Origin: Ixodes scapularis
Lineage: Eukaryota; Arthropoda; Arachnida; Ixodida; Ixodidae
Direction of reading: 5' to 3'
Assembly: GCF_016920785.2 (NCBI RefSeq)
Contig: NW_024609846.1
Location: 107,932,831 to 107,996,830 of the forward strand
DNA: 64,000 bases
The notes beneath the pieces were generated by a model that saw only the letters and a program-made list of their open reading frames with translations, was not told the origin of the DNA and did no database searches. The number at the start of each line of letters is the position of its first letter. Positions within the stretch are counted from its first letter, which is position 1. The translations under genes were made by a program, and so were the position numbers. This document shows, piece after piece, positions 10,602 through 22,600 of this stretch.

Positions 10602-13600
10602 CTGCAAGAAAAAACACCCAGTTGTATTGATGGGAGGTATTCAGATACAAATCAAAAGCCACTGCATTTTATATGAACACCTATAAAATGTAACGAATGT
10701 TTATTCATTGTCCCTTTTCTTGGTATTCCAACACGTTCACCGTCCGACATGCTCCGTATCACCGATTGCATCCATCACCTCTTCTCTCACCACCTTCCCG
10801 TGCTATGCACTACTACCAGCTGAGCCAGACAACCTTGCTGTCTGATACAGAGTTTCTGCCTGCCTGAACTCAACTTTCCGAGGCTTCCCTGATTCCAAAC
10901 TTGGTATTCCAGCACAAATTTGAAACCGTTCTGAATATCAGATAGTGCTATCACAGAAATATATAAATATTCTGCTAAAAATTAAAAATAGTGGCATAGG
11001 TAGAACTTTGCAAGCTCGCCAGGCTGGCGATAATGCAGCAGGACAGTGAGCTGGTGTGATCCATGCGTCACCTCAGAGCAATGGGATTGGCCCGAAAAGT
11101 TTGTGGGTTTGGCCTGCAGACAGAGTTAACAGTAAATGGACTATAACTGGAATGCTTAAATAAAATCATGAGTACCTTTGAATGCCCTCAGTTTCGCTGG
11201 AGTAAGTGCTGGAAATGGATCCTGATAGCCTCGGAAGAGCACTGAGTTGGGGAGCGTGCCTGTTACGCTCCTCTTGGCAAGGACGTCGGCTGGCCAGAGT
11301 GAGACTGCGGCCAGTCTGCAGAACTTGGAGTTTGTCTCTTGCTCCATTAGGGACTCCCAGGTTTCCATGTCAATCCACACGTTTTGACCTGCGCACACCT
11401 GAAACGCCAGACCAATTGCAAGGATCGCATAGGTTTGTGATGTTCAGAAAATTGAGGCATGTTTCTGCAAGGATATACCTTACCTTGCCATCCTCTCTTT
11501 GTTGACCCACCGCTGTTTTTTGCTCACCATGGTAATCGTTTGAGTTTCTCTCTGTAATAAAATAATACATGCACAATTAAGCATTACACGCTTCTATTAC
11601 AATACAGTGATGCGATTGGTCCTAGTCATTTTGGAGCAGCTATTAGAGCAGCCAAGGGTTCATTTTGGAGAAGCAAAAAGAGCTTGTGGAGTATAATTGC
11701 ACACTTTATTTTCATTTATATTTCTGCATACGGTGAGGAGGAAAGACTGCAAATATTAGGAGAACAAACATTAGCTGTTTAGTCGTGTGTGGAAGCACCA
11801 GACACGGTAACAAGACAACCGATGAAGGACAGCGCAAACTGCCGTGAATGATTATTTAAGGTATGAAATCCCACTGAACAAATGTCAAGAAACAATCATT
11901 TTCAGCACATAGATTTATGGGTCCTTCAAGTTCTAGGGGGAGGGGGGTTGTAACAAAGCTGCAACTCTTAATTCAGACAAAAAACAAAGCATAAATATAA
12001 ACCTACAAAAGGGTCCATATATACCTTCTTGCACCACGTCTCGCTCTGGAGAAGTACGGCAAAGCAAGACACGCAACGTCACGACGCTTAGTTTGCAATT
12101 GTCGCTTCACTGCAGTACACCGATATGCGGGGAGAAGTGCACTCAACAAAGCTAACTAACCCACCATAACAGACCACAAGACTTGTTGCAAAACTTCCGA
12201 GTACTGTCAGTGCTTGTTGCAAAAGCAAATCGAACAGTACATTATTCAAGGCAATTATCGAAAGTCCTGAAAACCCGCACAAGCATACCCTAACAATCAG
12301 ACCCAGAAGTGAGGCCTGCAGCTATAATCTTTTCAGTATACGTTGGCGCAAATTCCTCACACTTTGGTCGAATGTAGCAGGGTAAGCAGTTTGGTGCAGC
12401 AATCACATCACTGCAATACGACTGGGCACTTCACCTTGGTCTGAAGCAGTGGCCACAAAAGCATCTTTGCAGGGGCTTTTCGATCCTTGTCCACAGGCTT
12501 CATAAGAAGTGCTGCAATCTTCACCTGCGAAGCAATCCCGTGGTAACACACATTCACGGTAAGAGCATGTGACTGATAATTCAAATGAAATTTTGATGGA
12601 GACATCACATATAGGAAACAATCAAACATTTATTTTCTTTCGTAGAAAGTGCCCCGCTCTGTGTTCAGCCATTTTAGTTTCCACTTTTTATAGAAAGTAC
12701 CACCGCATTCTTTTTGTCTAACTTCCTAAATTGGGGACATTCTTAACAGTTGTTCATTAAATCCTCATGTCACTACCAAACTCATTGCTCCTAAGGCCGG
12801 TTAGAGAAGTCATATCTGTAATGTTGAGAAACTCTGCTCGTTCTATAAATGGCAAACACCAGAATAGATCATTCGGTTGGCGGAATACTTGCCATGATAG
12901 AAACTATCCCTGCTCTAAATCCCAGGACAGGGTGGAATTTTCCTGCTTTCCATATTGTGAGAGTAATCTGTGTGATCTACAGGAGATCACATACCAGATA
13001 ACAGACAATTGATTGGCAGCCAGGCAAGCAAATATGTCGCATGTGAGCTTGCAGTCATGCATCCTAGAAAGGATTCCGTGCACGGCTCCTCTCAACAGGT
13101 TCGATTTTTTTTTTAAAGGACACCAGTTTGTGTGAAAATTTCTCTTTGCAATGGCAAGTGCTTTGTATAGTTGCGGGGCAGTGTGATAGCCTTGCGGAGC
13201 CATATGTGATACTTTCGTTGCCCTCACTGTAGGTCTCTTGTCGTCCCCTTTAACTTTTTGGCTGTTATTGACTGTGCATCATACCATAGACATTATGTAA
13301 CAGAACTGGCCAATGCATTTTTCTTTGATGAAACTGTCTAAAACTGCAACAAATGTATTACTTTTTTTTTTTTGCTAAGATGTACAATTTGTTGGTGAAT
13401 ACAACTTACTCTTCATGATGTTCAAGATCTTATTGAAACAAGATCAAATTAACAAGGTAATGGATGGAAGAAAGGTACTATCTCTTGCAATTAACTACAA
13501 AAGACCATTCTCTTCTAAAGTGGTACGTACCAGCTTCAAGGTGTTCATTTTCTGGAGATTCGGGCAACATGGCACTTGAAGTGGCAGTCAGATGCGCTGA

Positions 13601-16600
13601 AGGAAACAGAAAATGTATACAAAGGGTGTAGACATATAGTGTTACCAAGAAATGAAACAAACACTGACTTGATGCAGTAGTAGTAAATTGTGCCACAATA
13701 TGGAAGACCTACTAAAAGTGTACCACTGATTCTGTTTTGGGCATGAGCCTACTTTCCCCGAACTCTTGACCTAATTTATAGCCTGAGAATACACTAAAGT
13801 TCTATTGCCCCCGAATAAAGTAATCTAGTCTTAACCAAAATGGGCTGCGAACTATGCATGACCGCTGCATCCAATATGTCATTGCCCATTCACACCGACT
13901 GGGTCTTTCAGTATATGCAGCACCACTCGTTGACGACTCTTTGCACACAAGGCAGCAGCAAGCTGTTATGTAGGTCTCTTGACATCCCCTTTAACTTTTT
14001 TGTTGTTGTTAACTGTGCATCATACCACGGGCATTATATAACTGGTCAATGTATTTTTCTTTGGTGAAACTGTTTGAAACAGCAGCAAATGTATTAATTC
14101 TTTTTTTTGCTAAGATGTACAGTTTGTTCGTGAACACAACTTACTGTCCATGACGTTTAAAATCTTATTGAAACACAATCAAATGAACAAGGTAATGGAT
14201 GGAAGAAAGGTACTATCTCTTGCAATTTACGAAAGACCATTCTCTTCTCCTGTCCTTGATGTTTAAGATCTTATTGAAACACGATCAAATGAACAAGGTA
14301 ATGGATGGAAGAAAGGTACTATCTCTTGCAATTAACTACAAAAGACCATTCTCTTCTAAAGTGGTACGTACCAGCTTCAAGGTGTTCATTTTCTGGAGAT
14401 TCGGGCAACATGGCACTTGAAGTGTGTGGGGACCCTCTCCCTGGCTCCCCCGCGCTCCGTGACCTTCCCGGTCCCCGCCGCCGTATTGTCGGGCGCTCCT
14501 TCGTTCCCTGTGACCTTCCCGTTTCCGTCGCCGTCCGGTCGCGGAACGTCCGAGCTCTTCGGGAGGGACGGGGCAAGCGCCCCCTCACCCAGCGCTGACG
14601 TCGGAGGGTCGGCTCGCAGGAAGGTTCCCGATTGGACGGTCGGCGGGACAAGGACTTGGGAAGGTCTTAAGAGGGGCACGGAGACAAAGGCAGAGAGCTT
14701 GGGCTGCCGACTTCACAAGGGACCGGTCATGGAGGCGAGCTCGGACGGCGCCGGACGCTGGCGCAGGGAGTGCGGGCACTACGTCGAGTAGCGGACTCGA
14801 CAAGCGGACCGGACAGCGACCCTGGACGACGATGTTCCCATGACGCGGTGGGGACGACCACCGCTGGGACTCGGAGAAGCTGCGGTGGCAGCGGGCTCTC
14901 CCCCGGCCTCGCTGGTGACCGTCCCCCGATCCCGAAACCCCCCAAGGCAATGAGTGAGTGAATAAACCCTTTTGCCGAGAGCGAAGTATTGCAGTGTCAT
15001 ATTCATCCGGGAACAGGGTCTGTGGGAATCGGAGCTAGAAGATGCCCGCATAAACTGGCGCCGCAACGTGGGGCCTGATTTTCGATCAGGCAGGCATTCC
15101 GATTCCTAACCTGCTTCCGGTTGAATTGGGGCACTGTTTCGCTCTCTTTTTGGGGGTCATCTTTGTCGCGGGAGCGCCGCACGAAGTTTCGTTGCGGGAG
15201 CGCCGCACGGAGGCCCTGACATTATCGCCTGTCTGATTAGAAGGCGCGGATTTTGACCGCTGTTTTAAGGGGTTAACCCTTTTCCCCAGCCTGTCAGGAA
15301 TTTACTTATCCCCCGTTACGAGAAGCGCCATGAGTATTTGCTGTCCAGCGCACCGTTGGATGCTGGCAGGTTGATCCTGCTACGCAAGAGCGCTGTATGC
15401 GTCGAAATTACCGCATTCCTCGAGGCATGTAGCGTCGGGCGTCACCCCACCTACGCCTCCGGCCGTCCATGTCTGCTGGAAAGATGCCGGCTCACGCCTT
15501 GGGGGATGTGACGCGCCTAACCGCCTTTGCTCGCGTATCGATGCAATGTTTTGGAACGCTTGTTACCGATCGGACGCGTTAGAGACACATCGCTCCGGGT
15601 GGAGAACACACCCATTGCGGATGGCGGTTGCATGTACTGTGTTTGGAAATTATTCCCGCATTGCATTTTGTCCGGGAGGAGACTAGCGTCTCGGTTTGAT
15701 CGCATGCTAGCTCCCAGTTGGCCTTGCTTGAGCCGTCGGCGCGGTTTTGAGCGTCGTTAGTTGACAGCGTTTTAAGGTACGGATGCGCTCTTGTGGTTCC
15801 GACCAAGATCGCTTTGAACGAGTACCTTGTGGCCAGAGGCTACATTTAGGGGCTGAGCCCACTAAATCGTGCCGGGTACGCGATGTCCGGTGCGTGGACA
15901 TCGGAATCCCGAAAACCACAGAGTTTCCGTTTTCACTTTATCAGTGGCTGTGCGTGTGTAATGCTCCGTGGAGTCCAGTCTGGCGCGATGGGCATGACCC
16001 GTGCGTTTCTGGTTGTAGAGTCGTGAGGTTGATTCCGTTTGATTGTGCGCACAGTTGGTTCCGGATCCTCACACCGCCATATCGATGGTTGAGCCTCGCG
16101 GCGGGAGTGACTCTTTCATTTCGTTTTCTCAGTCTCCGGAGGAGCGGCGGCCAGCGCGCGCTTTGCGCTGCCGCCGGATGCAGTACGGTTCTCGGCCGTG
16201 CTTTGGTTCACGTTGGGACGCGAGGGCGTAGAGAGCATAATTGGTCGTGCAGAGGCCTGGATTAGAGATAAATTATAAATTTAGGTGAGAAAAGACAGCT
16301 AGGTGAGGAAAGAGCTGGGCTCGTGCAGTGAAAACCTGCACGAGGGGAGTGGCGGTCTTGCGATGATGTGACGAGTTGTTCATAGTTTTATCCTGTACAG
16401 ATGCGCGGTTGGCCCGGGAAAACGTACGGTTCACGTCGGCGGGTACGTGCCCGGGAAGCCTAGAAATTATGGCAGCGGTATGGCCGTCGGCGGCCTATAA
16501 CTGTTGTGCGTTGGGTCAGCCCGTCGCTGTACTAACTGCAGCCTTTGCATGAATGGGTAGCGGGTGTTGGAATGCGGCGGTAAATGCTGTAGACACTTCG

Positions 16601-19600
16601 ACGCTGCGGAAACTGTTTATGCAGAGCAAATATAGTTTATTAGCTCGTCCATTTCCAAGACCGGCCGGTTAGATTATTTGGCATTTCGGTATCGCGCTCG
16701 TTGCGCGGAAGTTGAGAGGTGCGCGTGTGGGATACTTACATTGTTCGAACCCTGCCTGTCCTCACAGTCGCAAGAAGACTTTTCAGTCATGCGGCGTGTT
16801 GACTTGGCTGGGGGCGAGCTTTGTGCGTAACCTACTGCGTTTGTATGCGGACACGTTGCTCGATTCGAGAACGTCGAAGAGTCGCGAGACGCGTGGACGG
16901 CGTACCTTTATTGCTCGATCCCGGCCGGCCTTGACATCAGCTGGAAGACTTTTTAGTTATGCGGTGTCGGAGTTTGGCCGGAGGAGAACTCTAACGTGCG
17001 TCGATGCGCTTGTCGCGGTTATCGAGCCCGTGCGGGGTTCGGTGCGGACCGCCGTTACGCGCTCGTCGCTCCTGTTGGGTGGTCACCTCCGAGCGGTGAA
17101 GCGGTAACGTCTGGTAGATGCCCAGACGTTACGGACATAGCCGTGTAAATAGGCTGTCCAATGAGATCTGTTCGCACGATCCAGGTACTGTTCCCTTTGT
17201 ACTGGTGTAAGTGGCCGGTACCACGGAACAACGGCCTCTCAGTAAGGTGATTACCCCTTCTGATGAAGGCGTGCTGCGTAGCTTGGCTGTAGCGTGTTTG
17301 TAGCTCGGGTTGCGTGAACGCCGAGTGCATGAGTGCCCGTCATGGATTGTTGGCAGCGTGTTTTTTTCGAGTCGCACCTCGCGAACGCGACTGGATTTGT
17401 GACCGTTTCTGTTTTACGGAAGGTTATTCTTAGTTTTTGAGGTTTTGTGCGTTCTTCGCGAGTGTGTTGGAGATTAATATTGTTGTCAGAGGTGTGCGGT
17501 TCTGACGCTCTGGTAGATTGCTTACTGTTTTAAAAGAATGCGGTTGAGTTTGATAGTAGCAAATGTTGTATAGTGGGCGTATGTACGATTTGAGTATACA
17601 ATGATTGCTCATACTTTTTAGTTAAAGAATAGTTTTCCTCTTATGTACCTCTTGAACGTGTAGCGTGACGTTCTTGATGATTGCCTGCCTGTTGGTATTG
17701 AAATGAAGAGTTTTGTTTTTATCTCGTGGCATGTCCAACGATCGAAAGATTTTGGTTTCGTCTCGCTGTCTGATATAGCGTGCCGCTATTCGTTTTTGCG
17801 CGATTCGCTGTCTGCTACATTAGGGACGGAAGCGATCTTTAAGAGCCGGCGTGTTGTGTGTGCCTGAGTGCCCGTCCGTGTTGTGAGCTGTGGTGCTCCG
17901 GACCAGTTCGTGGACCGTGCTCCGTCGGTCACGAGCTTCCCAGTGAATCAACGTTCACCGCTGACCTGCCTGGTTTGATGCCATCATCATCATCGAGGGT
18001 GCTCGTCGTCATCGGCGACACTCAGCTGAACGAGCTCCCTGCCAAGGGTCCTGGGGACCACGCAACCTCAAGCCCCCCGGGGTCCGAGCCTTGAGGGAGG
18101 GGAGGTGTGGGGACCCTCTCCCTGGCTCCCCCGCGCTCCGTGACCTTCCCGGTCCCCGCCGCCGTATTGTCGGGCGCTCCTTCGTTCCCTGTGACCTTCC
18201 CGTTTCCAGTCGCCGTCCGGTCGCGGAACGTCCGAGCTCTTCGGGAGGGACGGGGCAAGCGCCCCCTCACCCAGCGCTGACGTCGGAGGGTCGGCTCGCA
18301 GGAAGGTTCCCGATTGGACGGTCGGCGGGACAAGGACTTGGGAAGGTCTTAAGAGGGGCACGGAGACAAAGGCAGAGAGCTGGGGCTGCCGACTTCACAA
18401 GGGACCGGTCATGGAGGCGAGCTCGGACGGCGCCGGACGCTGGCGCAGGGAGTGCGGGCACTACGTCGAGTGGCGGACTCGACAAACGGACCGGACAGCG
18501 ACCCTGGACGACGACGTCCCCATGACGCGGTGGGGACGACCACCGCTCGGACTCGGAGAAGCTGCGGTGGCAGCGGACTCTCCCCCGGCCTCGCTGATGA
18601 CCGTCCCCCGATCCCGAAAACCCCAAGGCAATGAGTGAGTGAATAAACCCTTTTGCCAAGAGCGAAGTATTGCAGTGTCATATTCATCCGGAGACAGGGT
18701 CTGAGGGAATCGGAGTTAGAAGATGCCCGCAAGTGGCAGTCAGATGCGCTGAAGGAAACAGAAAATGTATGCAAAGTGTGTAGACATATAGTGTTACCGA
18801 GAAATAAAACAAACACTGACTTGATGCAGGAGCAGTAAATTCTGCCACAATATGGAAGACCCACAAAAAGTGTGCTACTGAATCTGTTCCGGGCATGAGC
18901 CTACTTTCCCCGAACTCTAGAGTAACCTAATTTATAGCCTGGGAATAAACTAAAGTTCTATTGGCCCCGAATAATATGATGTAGTCTTAACCAAAATGGG
19001 CTGCAAACTATGCATGACCGCTGCATCCAATATATCATTGCCCATTCACACCGACTGGGTCTTTCTGTACATGCAGCACCACTAGTTGATGACTCTTTGC
19101 ACACAAGACAGCAGCAAGATGTTTCTTCTCACCAGAAACATTCCTTCTCTTGAAGACACAAATGGTAGCCTCATATGCAGGGCAATGTCAGGTCATTATG
19201 AAGCAGCCTGTGAGAGCTTTTGTATGCACACAGGGACATGCTTAGTTGGAACGCCTAACGTCATTCTCTTGGATCTGACTCGTGAGTATCCAAAAATAAA
19301 GGTACTCTCTTAATCTGACGCTGTCCAGATGCACTTTCTAAGACATTAATAGTTGTGAAAGCAGCCTTTCACGTACACGAGAATATTGCACAGAACTGCC
19401 AATTGCGTATTTCAGATAAGCGTATACCACAGTGTACATCGTTTAATTTTGAGCCACCGCATTATCAAAAATAAGCTGTGATTACGCATTGCGACTTACA
19501 TAGAGGTGTGCTGCTGCCAGGCCACTGCTCCAGGAGTCTTGACTCTAGAACATACATTAACTTGGAATAGAATACCACAACCCACATTTCACAATAGCAA

Positions 19601-22600
19601 AATTCCACTAAGAGCGGTCACAAATCCCATGTGTCAAATTGCTGGCTTACCGAGCTCAAACACTTTGGAGCAAAGTGCTCTCTGTAGCAGTGCGTTGGTC
19701 CTTCGCAATTCTTTCAGTTCCTCTGTAACATCTCTCCGTTTTTGAGTCTCCAATTCAAATACCAGGTCTGTGTTATTCTTTTGTTTAACTAGTTGCTGTC
19801 TGAACTTTTCCTGATCTTTGGGCTGAAAGAAGGACACTAGATATTAGCATCAGATGCCGGCTCCTTCGATGGAAAGGCATTTTTTCGTTTTAACCGTAAG
19901 TGGTTGAAACACCATCATCAGCCATGACAGTTATCTGAATGATGCATTTAGTAAGGGTAGTTATTTGTACTACAGACAGTTGACAACAAACAACATGCTT
20001 GAAAAATGTGTATGCCACTGATACGTATCATCCACTTGAGATCACAGAGTGAGCTTGCACCTGGTGCAACAGTTGGTTTGTTTACCTCTATTGTGATTTA
20101 AGGAAGGTGAGGAAAGTTGTCCGTACTGTCACTGAGCTAAATGTTGCCTCACCGTGACACAAAGACTGTGCTTTGAGCAGCACAGTTTTGATTAACTCAT
20201 TGGCTTGTCGCAGACATTGTTGAGAAGAAATTGGAAATATTAACTAGATTAAGTGTTAGTGCACTTAAAAACAATTTGACTTGAGCAAGCATTTGCGACA
20301 ACCAGACTTATTTGGACCAACCTACCCATGCCTGCCCTGCAGGTAGGTTGTCAAGTACACCTGCATACAAGTTACGGGAAATGGGTATGTATAGTGTGTT
20401 GCAGAATAAGAAAACGGTGAGGAAACCCTCAATCCTTTCCACTTTAGCAGAAGGACTCTGGAGAGGAGGAAATCGCCAATCATGACTAGTGTAAGGTTTG
20501 GTGGGAGGGGCTTCTCCTGTATTCTTAGGTTGCGCCATACTATGGGCACTTTCTGTGACGTACCAATATAAGTACTTCATTTCTTTTAGTCTGGCTCTCG
20601 CGCAAAGACCTTAGGTTCGAATCCTGGAAGCAGATGAATCTTCTGTTAAATTGCAAGTTTATGTGTTCTAGTAAATTCGAGAACATTGGTGTTTCTTTGA
20701 GCAAAAAAATGTTCTACGATGGAATGTACTATAGTCAGTCACAGCTGAAGAATTGCGTACGAGGGGGAGAGGCGAAAAGAGAGCAAAGCAAGTGGAGACG
20801 AAAACTCTCCATTCAATCCAAGCTTTTGTCTGCTGCTTCCTCTCCAGGTCATAGGTCATTTTTGACCTGTCACTCACTATAGTTCGAGTATTCAAAAAAG
20901 CAAGCAGCTAAAAAAGGGCGCCTCTGCGTGGTTGTATGCAGCCAGTGTATCGCCAGCACCTGATCCTCCTGTTACGCCGCTACCGACCCTTCCCCGATGC
21001 ACGTTATGTCCTTTTTGCTTGCAGGCACAAGTTTTCTATATTACACGCTTATTCTTTCAGTAATTGCCACCTTACCGCTTGTCATTTGTGACAATATATA
21101 AAGAGAATATCACCTCTGAGTGAAAATAGTTTTAAACAAAACACTGAGAAAAAAATTATTCCTTTGAAATAACATTACTTACCGCAACAGACGTCAGAAA
21201 TTGCGGGAAAAAAAACACGCTGATTACCTAACAAATTATTAACTAGAATTCAGTAAGGGACGGGTTAATTAGCGTAATAAAAGTATGTGTTTCCATCGAA
21301 AACTTCGACGCACAAGTGTTCTACCAATTGTTTGATTTTGTGTAGCTTTGTCCTAAAAAGCTGTGTTCCGAAATATTGCTCTTCAAACTTTCTGCACAAT
21401 CCCGCAAAAAAAGATGCGTAAACCCTGACGCATTGCATCCTATTTTGCCGGATCGTGTAAAAACATTGAAGAGGGGATACCTCAGAAAACAAGGGGGTTA
21501 GGAAAATTCTACAAAACTTTCCGCAGCCTTTTGACCGAAAAATTGGTTTAAATATAATTTAAAATCATGGACCTAGCTGGTATCCGAATCTATATCAACA
21601 CTAAAAGGTTTTCAGCCTAACAGGAGTGCACAACAAGTTTCTCCGAATACAGAGATAATGCAAAAGCACAAACCATTCTTTTTTCTCTTGATCTCTTACA
21701 AAGACGACGCTTCTCCTCCGTTCTAAATTTCTGTACATCTTCTTCAGAGTCTGAAAAATGTACAATCTTATATTACATTGTGGGCCATTACCGCATGCTC
21801 AATTTCGAATAAAATATACAACACTTGACCAATGTTATTGCGTCATTTCCAATGCAGAAGTTCAAAAATGCTATAATAATTTGGAACCTTATGCCGGTGC
21901 TGAGGGTTTTTCAGCAGTGGTGACAGGTGTTCATATTGAATTCTAACAAGGGAATTTCATCAACAAAGGAGCATTTTATATAAAAGCTTGCATTCCGAGA
22001 TGGCCATCTTGGATGGCTATGAAACGGTTCACAAGCCAAAGTGGCAATCTTGCATGGCTATGGAACGGTTCACAAGTCCTTACAGTGAATGTAATTCATG
22101 ACACCAAAAATCTGAAAAAGTGTGTACCCGTCCTTATCTCTCTTTTTTTTTTCACTTTCGAAATTTGCGTTTTTTAGGGAAAAGGGACATTCCTTTACAA
22201 ACGGGCCCACGCGCACCCAAAGCATGTTTAAGAGAAACGCCCTCGATGTCTGAACTTTCGGGACGACCGTATACACTGTAATTCACAAAACGTATGCGAC
22301 TCCGTTGAAGTTAGAGAGCAGGCATGCATGCTACGACAGGCAGCCCTCGCTTCCACGGACGAAAGGTAGCAGCAGACATATCTGAACTACCCTCCCGGAT
22401 GCTTTTTGTCTGCGAACTTCATGAAACAATAATAATGATTGAAGTGAGGCGCCAAAACAACGAGGACACAAGGAGAGAAGCAGACAGTTGTCCTCGTTGT
22501 TTTGGCGCCTCACTTCAAGCATGTACAACCAACTAGCCCAACTCGCCGTTCTAATTCAATAATAATGAGCTGCGACACAGCGGTAAGGCCAATAGCGCAC

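Larger units (their letters stand above)
14425..18731 (+). mobile_element. Non-autonomous LTR retrotransposon (LARD-like), 4.3 kb
   Basis: Two direct LTRs of 626 bp (14425-15050 and 18106-18731) begin TGTGGGGACC and end GATGCCCGCA. The element has a PBS just inside the 5' LTR, a PPT just before the 3' LTR and target duplication AGTG. The 3.06 kb interior shows no gag, protease, RT or integrase motif in any frame. I count about 15 differences between the LTRs, so the insertion is fairly recent but not new. Amplification would need enzymes from a related autonomous element. Confidence 0.9.
14372..18748 (-). pseudogene. Duplicate BEND5-like linker exon split by LTR element
   Basis: The exon begins at 18748, breaks at the 4-bp target duplication AGTG and continues at 14424-14372. 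Without the insertion it is 66 bases and identical to the copy at 13531-13596, and its donor is intact. It would be in phase if spliced, so before the insertion both copies could have been used. Confidence 0.82.
13228..19120. repeat. Tandem duplication of a BEND5-like exon and its introns, second copy interrupted
   Basis: Copy 1 is about 13228-13968. Copy 2 is about 13969-14424 plus 18732-19120. Shared blocks include GTAGGTCTCTTG...CCCCTTTAACTTTTT (13228 and 13970) and CCATTCACACCGACTGGGTC (13887 and 19044). The introns have diverged by a few percent. Inside copy 2 a further block (AACAAGGTAATGGATGGAAG) is repeated at 14188 and 14293. Confidence 0.85.

Noticed and set aside
14305..14950. Several 90-120 codon ORFs in the LTRs
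   Set aside because: They appear in multiple frames and both strands because the LTR is GC-rich; they recur at 18022-18525 only because the LTR repeats.
15365..15395. GGTTGATCCTGC resembling the 5' end of 18S rRNA
   Set aside because: The match stops after about a dozen bases and no further rRNA sequence follows; it lies inside the LTR element.
15783..16265. 160-codon ORF inside the LTR element as a gag candidate
   Set aside because: No zinc knuckle, capsid-like pattern or coding bias; it overlaps other open frames.
20454..20564. Candidate missing BEND5-like exon (open frame with a Pro/Ser-rich linker, minus strand)
   Set aside because: Joining it to the preceding exon creates TAA at the split codon and its donor is weak; the phase also does not lead into the coiled-coil exon.
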